Part shown: piece by piece, positions 1 through 5,702 of the stretch
Layout: each line of letters opens with the position of its first letter
Numbering within the stretch: the stretch's first letter is position 1
Source: Vicinamibacteria bacterium
Lineage (GTDB): Bacteria; Acidobacteriota; Vicinamibacteria; Vicinamibacterales; 2-12-FULL-66-21
Assembly (NCBI GenBank): GCA_025937075.1
Contig: JAICSD010000301.1
Location: forward strand, 1-5,702
DNA length: 5,702 nt
Direction: 5' to 3'
The notes under the pieces: model-generated
What the model was told of the DNA's origin: nothing
The model's database searches: none
What the model saw: only the letters and a program-made list of their open reading frames with translations
Position numbers and translations under genes: made by a program

Positions 1-419
1 CGATGATGCAGGAGATCGATCGGCCCAACGTGAAGCTGTGCCTCGACGCCGTCCTGTTCTACGAGCGCCAGAGCGATGAATACATCCGCGAGGCCGTCGA
101 GCGCTGTGCGCCGTACATCGTCTATACGCACTACGGCGCGTGGAACCTCAGCGAGACAGCGCAAGGCGAGGTCGTGCAGGATCCCGCGCCGTCGTTTGGT
201 GGACGGATCAACTACGAGGCGTTCATCAGGGCGCTGCACCAGGCGAGCTACGACGGCTATCTCGTGTCCGAGTACTGCACCGCGGCGCTGAAGAACCACG
301 CGATCGCCGGGATAGAGGAGGTCGATCGCGGGACACGCCTGGCACTTCGCTACATCCAGCAGATCGTCAACACCGTCGCGCCGTCGCCGGCGTCCCGGCC
401 TGCTCCTGCGGTGGTCTGA
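1..419 (+). CDS. Sugar phosphate isomerase/epimerase-like TIM-barrel protein, C-terminal part (5' end outside window)
   Basis: The reading frame is open to the left edge and the stop is TGA at 417-419, so this is the last ~138 residues of a longer protein (family members are usually 270-350 residues). The fragment looks like the second half of a xylose isomerase-like / AP endonuclease family 2 TIM barrel. KLCLDAVL (Asp codon at 45-47), VYTHYGAW (His codon at 129-131) and a late-strand GYLVSEYC (Glu codon at 270-272) sit where this family places its divalent-metal ligands. The segment FGGRINYEAFIRALHQASYDGY matches the usual 'G-x-hydrophobic-D/N-y...L...gYdG' pattern ahead of the last strand. 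The tail after about residue 122 is Pro/Ala-rich and probably disordered. It is likely a cytoplasmic metal-dependent isomerase or epimerase acting on a sugar or sugar derivative; the substrate cannot be read from the sequence. It lies 26 bases upstream of a permease gene on the same strand, suggesting an operon. The family call is firm, the specific activity is not. Confidence -1.
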   Translation, partial: MMQEIDRPNVKLCLDAVLFYERQSDEYIREAVERCAPYIVYTHYGAWNLSETAQGEVVQDPAPSFGGRINYEAFIRALHQASYDGYLVSEYCTAALKNHAIAGIEEVDRGTRLALRYIQQIVNTVAPSPASRPAPAVV

Positions 420-445
420 TCGCTTCCATCCCTGCTCCGGTCACC

Positions 446-1690
446 ATGCGTACGAGCGGCGCCCTCAAAGCACGCCTGATGCTCATGATGTTCCTCCAGT
501 TCTTCATCTGGGGGGCGTGGTACGCGACGGGCGGCAACTACATGAAGAGCCACGGGCTGAGCGATGCCATCTACCTGGCATACATGGCCAGCCCGATTGG
601 ATCGATCGTGGCGCCGTTCTTCCTCGGCATGATCGCGGACCGCCTCTTTCCGGTTCAGCGCGTGCTCGGGGTGATGCACATCCTCAGCGGAGCGTTCGTG
701 TTTGGCGCGCCTTTTCTGGCCGAGGGACGATTCGCATCGACGCCGGCGTTCCTCGCGTGTCTGCTGCTGCACATGCTGTGCTACATGCCGACGGTGGGGC
801 TCGCGATGGCGACGTCATTCCACCTCCTCGCGAACAAGGAACGCGAGTTTCCGCTGATTCGCGTGTGCGGGACGATAGGCTGGATCGCCGCGGGCATCCT
901 GGTGAGTTACCTGCTGCACGGCGACACGACGGCGCTGCCCATGCACGTTGCCGGCGCGGCCGGAGTGTTGATGGGGCTGTACAGCTTCACGCTCCCGAAC
1001 GTGCCGCCGCCGGGCGCCGGCCGCGCGCTGTCCTTGCGCGACATCGCCGGCCTCGACGCGTTCGCCGTGCTCAACTCGCGTGCCTTCGTCGTGTTCATCG
1101 TGAGCGTGATGCTGACGAGCATTCCGCTCGCGACGTATTTCGCGTACGTGCCGGTGTTCCTGCGCGACGCACAAATTCCCAACCCCGCCTTCAGGATGAC
1201 CTTCGGACAGATGTCGGAGGTGCTGTTCCTGCTGTTCCTGCCGTGGTTCTTCGCGAAAGTGGGGGTGAAGGGTGTCTTGATTGCGGGCATGACGGCATGG
1301 ATCGCCCGCTATGCGCTCTTCGCCGCGGGCGCGCCCGAGGCGGTCGTGTGGATGCTCATGCTCGGCATCGCCCTTCACGGGCCCTGCTATGACTTCGTCT
1401 ACGTTGCCGGACAGGTTTACATCGATACGAAAGCGTCCGCAGCCATCCGCGCGCAGGCGCAGGGCCTCTTCGTGCTCATGACCTACGGCGTAGGCCAGGG
1501 CCTCGGCACCCTCGCCGCAGGCTGGGCCTTCAACGCCATCATGACGGGCGGCGGCGCGGGCTCGTTGTACCGGTGGCAGGTGTTCTGGATCCTTCCGCTC
1601 GTCTTTGCCGTCATCGTCACGGCCTTGTTCGTGGCAGGATTCAAGGACGAGGTGAGCGTCGGCGGCGCTCGAACATCGGCGGTCGTATAG
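446..1690 (+). CDS. MFS permease of the nucleoside:H+ symporter (NupG/XapB-like) family, copy A
   Basis: A 414-residue inner-membrane protein, close to the length of E. coli NupG (about 418). About twelve hydrophobic segments can be drawn at residues 11-30, 44-64, 71-91, 100-122, 138-157, 163-183, 214-237, 253-271, 274-295, 299-321, 336-362 and 376-399, with a longer central loop at 184-213. Family signatures are the opening FLQFFIWGAW (16-25), the MFS loop GMIADRLF (61-68), FPLIRVCGTIGW (135-146), GQMSEVLF (254-261), DF at 316-317 and the AQGLFVLM stretch (338-345). It should import a small polar solute with protons. As I recall NupG, its site residues Arg136, Gln261, Glu264 and Asp323 have counterparts here at R139, Q255, E258 and D316, while TM7 differs. 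ATG 446 is chosen because it begins just before TM1 and lines up with the paralogue at 3399; the open frame reaches back to 140 but there overlaps the upstream gene and is not membrane-like. No clear ribosome binding site is visible. The stop is one base before the next gene. Substrate unknown. Confidence -1.
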   Translation: MRTSGALKARLMLMMFLQFFIWGAWYATGGNYMKSHGLSDAIYLAYMASPIGSIVAPFFLGMIADRLFPVQRVLGVMHILSGAFVFGAPFLAEGRFASTPAFLACLLLHMLCYMPTVGLAMATSFHLLANKEREFPLIRVCGTIGWIAAGILVSYLLHGDTTALPMHVAGAAGVLMGLYSFTLPNVPPPGAGRALSLRDIAGLDAFAVLNSRAFVVFIVSVMLTSIPLATYFAYVPVFLRDAQIPNPAFRMTFGQMSEVLFLLFLPWFFAKVGVKGVLIAGMTAWIARYALFAAGAPEAVVWMLMLGIALHGPCYDFVYVAGQVYIDTKASAAIRAQAQGLFVLMTYGVGQGLGTLAAGWAFNAIMTGGGAGSLYRWQVFWILPLVFAVIVTALFVAGFKDEVSVGGARTSAVV

Positions 1691-1691
1691 C

Positions 1692-3317
1692 GTGCGCGCA
1701 GCCCTGCCAGTGCTTGCCGTGCTGGTGATGACCGCCATCCCGCCGCAGTCCTCCGACACACGAGTGCGTCTGCGTGACGTGGCCGCGGAGGCGGGCGTGA
1801 ACTTCGTCCACAAACTCGGCGCCGCTGCGGGTAACTACTTCGTCGACAGCGTTCCGGGCGGCGTGGCCGTATTCGATTACAACGGCGACGGTCGGCCCGA
1901 CATCTTCTTCACGAACGGCGCGAAGCTCCCGTCGTTCGAGAAGACGGCCGGATATTCGAACCGTCTGTACCGCAACGACGGAGGCATGCGATTCACCGAC
2001 GTCACGGATGACGCGGGCGTGAGCGGCGTCGGGTACGCGATGGGCGCTGCGGCGGCCGATTACGACAACGACGGGCGCGTCGATCTGTTCGTGGCGGGTG
2101 TCCGGCAGAACCAGCTGCTTCACAACCGCGGTGACGGCCGCTTCGAGGACGTCACCCCCAAATCAGGCATCGCCAGCGGCGAATGGGGCGTCGCGGGCGG
2201 TTGGTTCGACTTCGACAACGACGGCCTGCTCGATCTGTTCGTCGTGAACTACGTGCAATGGTCTCCCGAGATCGACCGTTTCTGCGGCGACAAGGCTCGC
2301 GGGATTCGTATCTACTGCGATCCCCGGACCTATCAGGGCCTGCCCAATCGCCTCTACCGCAACCGCGGTGACGGCACCTTCGAGGATGTGTCGGCGCGCA
2401 TGGGCATCAGCGCCCATGTCGGCAAGGGGATGAGCGTCGCCTTCGGCGATTACGACCACGACCGGCGCATGGACGTCTTCGTGACCAACGACACGACGCC
2501 GAATTTTCTGTTCCACAACACCGGCGCCCGCTTCGAGGAAACTGCGCTGCTCGCGGGCGTCTCCGTTTCGGACTCCGGCCGCCCGATTTCGAGCATGGGT
2601 ACCGACTTTCAGGATTACGACAACGACGGCTGGGAGGACCTTCACCTGACCGCGCTGGCGGGCGAAACGTTCCCGCTGTTCCGCAACGCGCAGAACGGCA
2701 CCTTCCTGGAAACGACGCAGTCGTCTGGGCTCGCGCGATTGACCGTGAAGTCCTCCGGCTGGTGCACAGCGTTCGTCGATATCGACAACGACGGCTGGAA
2801 GGACATCTTCACCGCCGATTCCCACGTCAACGACCGCATTGCCGACTTCCAGGCGATCGAAGGGCGCCAGCCGAACCAGGTCTTTCTCAATGATGGCCGC
2901 CGCGGGTTCACGGACGTCACCGCAGCGTCCGGCCTTGCTTCGGCGCCGGCCGCTCATCGTGGCTGCGGCGTCGCGGATTTCGATGGCGACGGGCGAGAGG
3001 ACATGGTCGTGCTCGTGGCGGGCGGTCACGCGGAGCTCTGGAAGAACGAGAGCGCGCCGGAGCGGCACTGGCTCAACGTGCGGCTCGTCGGATCCAGGAG
3101 CAACAGGGACGCGATCGGCGCGCGCGTCGTCGTCGGCAATCAGATGCGAATCATGACGACGGCCGTGGGATACGCCTCCTCGTCGCACGCGGGGCTGCAT
3201 TTCGGGCTCGGCGACGCGGCGCAGGTGGATCAGGTCTACGTCGAATGGCCGTCAGGCGTCCAAGGCGGAGTTGTTCCGGCGAAGGCGGATCAGACTCTGG
3301 TGATCGAGGAAAAATGA
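1692..3317 (+). CDS. Secreted CRTAC1-like protein: FG-GAP/VCBS repeat beta-propeller with C-terminal ASPIC/UnbV domain
   Basis: A 541-residue protein starting at GTG. Residues 3-16 form a hydrophobic stretch ending before PPQSS, which looks like a signal peptide with a weak n-region (one Arg), so export to the periplasm or beyond is inferred. The opening VRLRDVAAEAGVNFVH is typical of this family. Seven Asp-rich calcium-type motifs occur at residues 62-70, 123-131, 173-181, 253-261, 308-316, 363-371 and 429-437 (for example DYNGDGRPD), each followed by a hydrophobic beta strand; this suggests a seven-bladed integrin-alpha-like propeller. The fourth has Arg in place of the loop Gly (DYDHDRRMD). 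Repeated LYRN / FEDV units lie between motifs, and a Cys pair (C198, C209) sits in the blade 3-4 insert. Residues about 459-540 (HWLNVRLVG, IGARVVV, HFGLGDA, VEWPSG) are the ASPIC/UnbV domain. It follows permease A by one base and precedes permease B by 81, so it is probably co-transcribed. The molecular function of bacterial members is not established; ligand or surface binding is a guess. Confidence -1.
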   Translation: MRAALPVLAVLVMTAIPPQSSDTRVRLRDVAAEAGVNFVHKLGAAAGNYFVDSVPGGVAVFDYNGDGRPDIFFTNGAKLPSFEKTAGYSNRLYRNDGGMRFTDVTDDAGVSGVGYAMGAAAADYDNDGRVDLFVAGVRQNQLLHNRGDGRFEDVTPKSGIASGEWGVAGGWFDFDNDGLLDLFVVNYVQWSPEIDRFCGDKARGIRIYCDPRTYQGLPNRLYRNRGDGTFEDVSARMGISAHVGKGMSVAFGDYDHDRRMDVFVTNDTTPNFLFHNTGARFEETALLAGVSVSDSGRPISSMGTDFQDYDNDGWEDLHLTALAGETFPLFRNAQNGTFLETTQSSGLARLTVKSSGWCTAFVDIDNDGWKDIFTADSHVNDRIADFQAIEGRQPNQVFLNDGRRGFTDVTAASGLASAPAAHRGCGVADFDGDGREDMVVLVAGGHAELWKNESAPERHWLNVRLVGSRSNRDAIGARVVVGNQMRIMTTAVGYASSSHAGLHFGLGDAAQVDQVYVEWPSGVQGGVVPAKADQTLVIEEK

Positions 3318-3327
3318 GGAGATGAGG

Positions 3328-3355
3328 CCCGCGTTGGTCCGCGTTGTCCGCGGCC
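3328..3355 (+). repeat. Short imperfect tandem repeat of a CCGCG(TTG) unit in the intergenic gap
   Basis: In the 81-base gap between the CRTAC1-like gene and permease B, three copies of a roughly nine-base unit follow each other: CCCGCGTTGG, TCCGCGTTG and TCCGCGGCC. The first two copies share CCGCGTTG and the third keeps TCCGCG. It resembles, from memory, the spaced 'TCCGCGT...TCCGCGG' intergenic elements found in many environmental bacterial genomes, but copy number elsewhere in this genome cannot be seen here. The repetition itself is directly visible; any function is unknown. Confidence -1.
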
Positions 3356-3398
3356 GTTCTTGCGCAGCGGCGATCCGTGGCCTATGCTACGCGAAACC

Positions 3399-4640
3399 AT
3401 GACTTCATTCGTCAAGACCCGTCTGGCCGCGATGATGTTCCTCAACTACATCATCTGGGGCTCCTGGTACGTCACGATGAACACCTATCTGACGAGCACC
3501 CTGCATTTCTCCGGCACCGAGGCCGGAGCGGTGTTCGGCACGACAGCGGTCGCCTCGATGGTGTCGCCGTTCTTCGTCGGGCTCGTCGCGGACCGCTTCT
3601 TCGCCACCGAGCGCGTCCTGGCGGCGCTCTACGCCCTGAGCGCGGTGTTCCTGGTGCTCGTGACGCAGGTCACGTCGTTTGGCGCCGTCTACGGTCTGAT
3701 GCTCGTCTTCTGTCTCTGTTACTTCCCGACGATCGCGCTGACGAACTCGATCACGATGCAGAACGTGCCGGATCCGGGACGCGATTTCCCCGGTATCCGC
3801 GTGCTCGGAACCTTCGGCTGGATCTTCATCAACCTCATCGTCGGCTTCATGCGCGTGGAAGCGACGGCGACGCCGTTCCTGCTGGGTGCGATTGCGGCGG
3901 TCGTGATGTGCATCTACAGCCTGCTCGTGCTGCCGCACACGCCCCCTCCCGGGCGTGGGCAGCAGATGACGGCCCGGCGGATCCTGGGCCTCGATGCGCT
4001 CGCGATGATGAAGGATGGGTCGTTTGCCGTGTTCGTGATCGCGTCGATACTCGCGTGCATCCCGCTGACGTTCTACTACTCGTTCGCGAATCCATTCCTC
4101 AATGACGTCGGCGTGGTCAACGCCGCGGGCAAGATGACGCTCGGCCAGATGTCGGAAGTCGGGTTCCTGCTGGCAATGCCGCTCCTCTTCCGCGCCATTT
4201 CGGTCCGCGGCATCCTGCTGCTCGGCCTGATCGCATGGACGGTCCGTTACCTGCTGTTCGCGTACGGGAATCCTGGCGCTGGCATGTGGATGTTCTACGT
4301 GGCGATCCTCCTCCACGGCGTCTGCTACGACTTCTTCTTCGTCACGGGGCAGCTCTACACGGATCAGGAAGCACCCGCGCACCTGCGCAGCACTGCGCAG
4401 GGATTCATCACGTTCGTGACCTACGGGGTCGGGATGCTGGCGGGATCGCTGCTCTCGGGCAGCGTGCTCGACTACTTTTCGACGACGGGCCCCGCGGGCG
4501 TGACGAGGAACTGGACCTCCTTCTGGCTCAGCTCCGCGGTCATGGCCTTCGGCATCGCGCTGCTCGTGGTGCTCTTCTTCCGGACCGGGAAGAAGATTCA
4601 GGCCACGCAGGGCGCGGCCGAACAGCCTGTGCCCGCGTAG
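3399..4640 (+). CDS. MFS permease of the nucleoside:H+ symporter (NupG/XapB-like) family, copy B
   Basis: A 413-residue, twelve-helix inner-membrane protein that is a paralogue of the permease at 446-1690: the two align end to end by eye with few gaps. Shared landmarks are MMFLNYIIWGSWY (12-24), GLVADRFF (61-68), FPGIRVLGTFGW (130-141), a TPPPGRG central-loop motif (181-187), LGQMSEVGFLL (248-258), HGVCYDFFFV (306-315) and AQGFITFVTYGVG (333-345). R134, Q250, E253 and D311 correspond to residues I recall from the E. coli NupG substrate site. Its role is probably proton-coupled uptake of a small polar metabolite, related to but perhaps distinct from that of copy A. The frame also offers TTG 3360 and ATG 3384; ATG 3399 is preferred because it leaves the same short N-terminus before TM1 as copy A. 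No obvious Shine-Dalgarno sequence precedes it, but its ATG overlaps the stop of a 26-codon open frame (3322-3402) as ATGA. The C-terminus is a charged, Ala/Gln-rich cytoplasmic tail. Substrate unknown. Confidence -1.
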   Translation: MTSFVKTRLAAMMFLNYIIWGSWYVTMNTYLTSTLHFSGTEAGAVFGTTAVASMVSPFFVGLVADRFFATERVLAALYALSAVFLVLVTQVTSFGAVYGLMLVFCLCYFPTIALTNSITMQNVPDPGRDFPGIRVLGTFGWIFINLIVGFMRVEATATPFLLGAIAAVVMCIYSLLVLPHTPPPGRGQQMTARRILGLDALAMMKDGSFAVFVIASILACIPLTFYYSFANPFLNDVGVVNAAGKMTLGQMSEVGFLLAMPLLFRAISVRGILLLGLIAWTVRYLLFAYGNPGAGMWMFYVAILLHGVCYDFFFVTGQLYTDQEAPAHLRSTAQGFITFVTYGVGMLAGSLLSGSVLDYFSTTGPAGVTRNWTSFWLSSAVMAFGIALLVVLFFRTGKKIQATQGAAEQPVPA

Positions 4641-4688
4641 AGGTCCACGCAACTACAGTGGCGCGCTCCGGAGAGGGAGCTATCGTAG

Positions 4689-4708
4689 CGCGGCACTCGA
4701 GTGCCGCG
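4689..4708. repeat. Perfect 20-bp palindrome between convergent genes (candidate bidirectional terminator or dispersed palindromic repeat)
   Basis: CGCGGCACTC is followed directly by its exact reverse complement GAGTGCCGCG, giving a 20-bp perfect palindrome centred between 4698 and 4699. It lies 48 bases past the stop of permease B and one base past the stop of the opposing molybdenum hydroxylase gene, so it would form a GC-rich hairpin in both transcripts. That position suits a bidirectional terminator, but neither side has a T-rich tract, so a standard intrinsic terminator is not supported. A smaller hairpin (GCTCC 4665-4669 with GGAGC 4676-4680) sits just beside it. A REP-like dispersed repeat is an equally good reading. 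Confidence -1.
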
Positions 4709-4709
4709 A

Positions 4710-5702
4710 TCAGCCCTCGCGGATAGCGCGCCAGACGCGCTCGGGCGTCAGCGGCAGGTCCCGTATGACGACGCCTGCCGCCTGATTGACGGCCGCTCCG
4801 ACGGCGGCAGCAATCGCGAGGATCCCGCCCTCCCCCGCGCCTTTTGCCCCGAAGGGCCCAGGGCCGTCTTCGTTCTCGATCAAAATCGACTGCAGCCGCC
4901 GCGGTGCGTCCTTGATCGTCGGGATGCGGTAGTCGAGCGCCCCGAGATTCACAATCCGCCCGTGCCCGTCCAGGACGAGATGCTCCATGAGCGTGTGCCC
5001 GAGGCCCATAATCGCGGCCCCTTCGTCCTGGCCTTCCACCTGCTGTGGGTTCAAGGCCTTCCCGATATCGCTGACGAGCACGAGCTTCAGAACCTCCACG
5101 GTGCCCGTCTCGCGATCGACGGACACTTCCGCCGCGGCGCACATCACCTCCCAGAACGCCGGGCTGCCGCCGAGCGGGTGATTCGGATTGAACGCGTTTC
5201 GTTCCTCGCCGATGCCGATCACCTCACCACGCGGCGGGCCGAAGTGGCGCTTCAATAGTTCCGCGTAGGACAACACTCGATGGTCCGCGCGAACGCTGCC
5301 GTCCTCCACGATGATGTCCCTGTCGTCGACGTCCAGAACGTGTGCAGCCATCTGCTTCAGGCGCGTCTTGATCTGTTCGCACGCCTTCAGGACCGCATTG
5401 CCCATGAAGACCGTCGAGCGGCTGGCGGACGTCGACGAGTCGAACGGCGCCACGGCCGTGTCTCCCATCACCAGGGCGATGCGATCGATCGGAACGCCCA
5501 GCGACTGGCTCGCGATCTGCGACAGCACGGTTCGTGCGCCCTGCCCCATGTCCGACGTGCCTGACAGGATCGACGCGCTTCCGTCGTAATGGAGCCGCAC
5601 GATGGCCGTCGACGTCGACGCCGTCGATGAGCTCTTCAATCCCAGCGAGACACCGCGCCCGCGATTCCGCGGCAGCGGCCCGTTCCATTCGATCGCCTCG
5701 GC
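4710..5702 (-). CDS. Xanthine dehydrogenase/aldehyde oxidase-family molybdopterin-binding subunit, C-terminal part (5' end outside window)
   Basis: The frame runs from the right edge to a TGA at 4712-4710 and gives the last 330 residues of a large subunit that usually has 700-800. Landmarks, numbered within the fragment, are RNRGRGVSLG (12-21), the cofactor-contacting GQG in SDMGQGARTVLSQ (GQG at 53-55), a TSASRST segment (91-97) as in family members, NLGALDYRIPTIKDAP near residue 260, and FGAKGAGEGG, whose Glu (residue 291, codon 4832-4830) is the expected catalytic base. It ends PLTPERVWRAIREG, a typical family C-terminus. The enzyme would hydroxylate a purine, aldehyde or N-heterocycle at a molybdenum-cytosine dinucleotide site, handing electrons to FeS/FAD partners. 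The active-site loop that separates CO dehydrogenase from other types lies outside the window, so the substrate is undetermined. An internal TTG at 5639 is not taken as the start because the family-matching sequence continues upstream of it. It is convergent with the permease operon. Confidence -1.
   Translation of the reverse strand, partial: AEAIEWNGPLPRNRGRGVSLGLKSSSTASTSTAIVRLHYDGSASILSGTSDMGQGARTVLSQIASQSLGVPIDRIALVMGDTAVAPFDSSTSASRSTVFMGNAVLKACEQIKTRLKQMAAHVLDVDDRDIIVEDGSVRADHRVLSYAELLKRHFGPPRGEVIGIGEERNAFNPNHPLGGSPAFWEVMCAAAEVSVDRETGTVEVLKLVLVSDIGKALNPQQVEGQDEGAAIMGLGHTLMEHLVLDGHGRIVNLGALDYRIPTIKDAPRRLQSILIENEDGPGPFGAKGAGEGGILAIAAAVGAAVNQAAGVVIRDLPLTPERVWRAIREG

Noticed and set aside
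140..445. N-terminal extension of permease A back to the ATG at 140
   Set aside because: It would overlap the TIM-barrel gene for most of its length and add about 100 Arg-rich residues not found in the family; ATG 446 places the start just before TM1, as in the paralogue.
815..3200. Long antisense open frames (815-1813, 1641-2123 and 2163-3200) opposite permease A and the CRTAC1-like gene
   Set aside because: They are low-complexity, Arg/His/Val/Ala-rich translations with no recognisable motifs, opposite genes with clear families; expected by-products of high GC at third codon positions.
3405..4652. Antisense open frame of 415 codons covering nearly all of permease B
   Set aside because: Its translation is dominated by Arg, His, Glu and Gln with no hydrophobic or domain pattern. 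It mirrors a GC-rich coding strand, and the + strand permease has strong family motifs.
4701..5589. Plus-strand open frames opposite the molybdenum hydroxylase (4701-5258, 5280-5564, 5311-5589)
   Set aside because: The minus-strand frame carries the GQG and GAGEGG motifs and the family C-terminus; the plus-strand translations have no recognisable features.
5637..5639. TTG at 5639 (minus strand) as the start of the molybdenum hydroxylase gene
   Set aside because: The frame stays open to the window edge and the upstream residues (NRGRGVSLG) match the family, so the gene continues beyond the window.
446..5702. Purine salvage cassette linking NupG-like permeases with a xanthine dehydrogenase
   Set aside because: The dehydrogenase is convergent, not in the operon, and its substrate-defining region lies outside the window; the permease TM7 also argues against assuming nucleosides. 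Nothing in the window supports the link beyond proximity.

Overview
The window is GC-rich bacterial DNA with closely packed genes. No clear Shine-Dalgarno sequence precedes most starts. The mix of genes points to an Acidobacteriota-type soil or environmental bacterium: an ASPIC/UnbV (CRTAC1-like) FG-GAP protein, NupG-like permeases beside a sugar-isomerase-type TIM barrel, and a molybdenum hydroxylase. This lineage assignment is an inference from gene content and composition; there is no marker gene in the window.

Layout. (1) The left edge holds the C-terminal end of a xylose isomerase-like TIM-barrel protein (to 419, + strand). (2) 446-1690 (+) encodes a 12-helix permease of the nucleoside:H+ symporter (NupG/XapB) branch of the MFS. 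(3) 1692-3317 (+) starts one base after the permease stops. It encodes a secreted protein with seven DxDxDG calcium-type motifs (FG-GAP/VCBS) and a C-terminal ASPIC/UnbV domain. (4) 3399-4640 (+) encodes a second permease of the same family, clearly a paralogue of the first. (5) 4641-4709 is a short intergenic stretch between convergent genes, with a perfect 20-bp palindrome. (6) 4710 to the right edge (- strand) is the C-terminal 330 residues of a xanthine dehydrogenase/aldehyde oxidase-family molybdopterin-binding subunit, including its catalytic glutamate motif.

The four + strand genes are co-directional, with gaps of 26, 1 and 81 bases, so they probably form one operon: cytoplasmic TIM-barrel enzyme, uptake permease, exported beta-propeller protein, second uptake permease. 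The plausible common theme is uptake and processing of a small polar metabolite. Both permeases keep several polar residues that I recall from the E. coli NupG substrate site, but their TM7 differs, so the substrate may not be a nucleoside. Sugar-like compounds are a reasonable alternative given the TIM-barrel neighbour. The molybdenum hydroxylase is convergent and belongs to a separate transcription unit. I see no RNA gene, CRISPR array, insertion sequence or phage feature. The most unusual aspect is the pair of paralogous permeases bracketing a secreted calcium-motif propeller protein.
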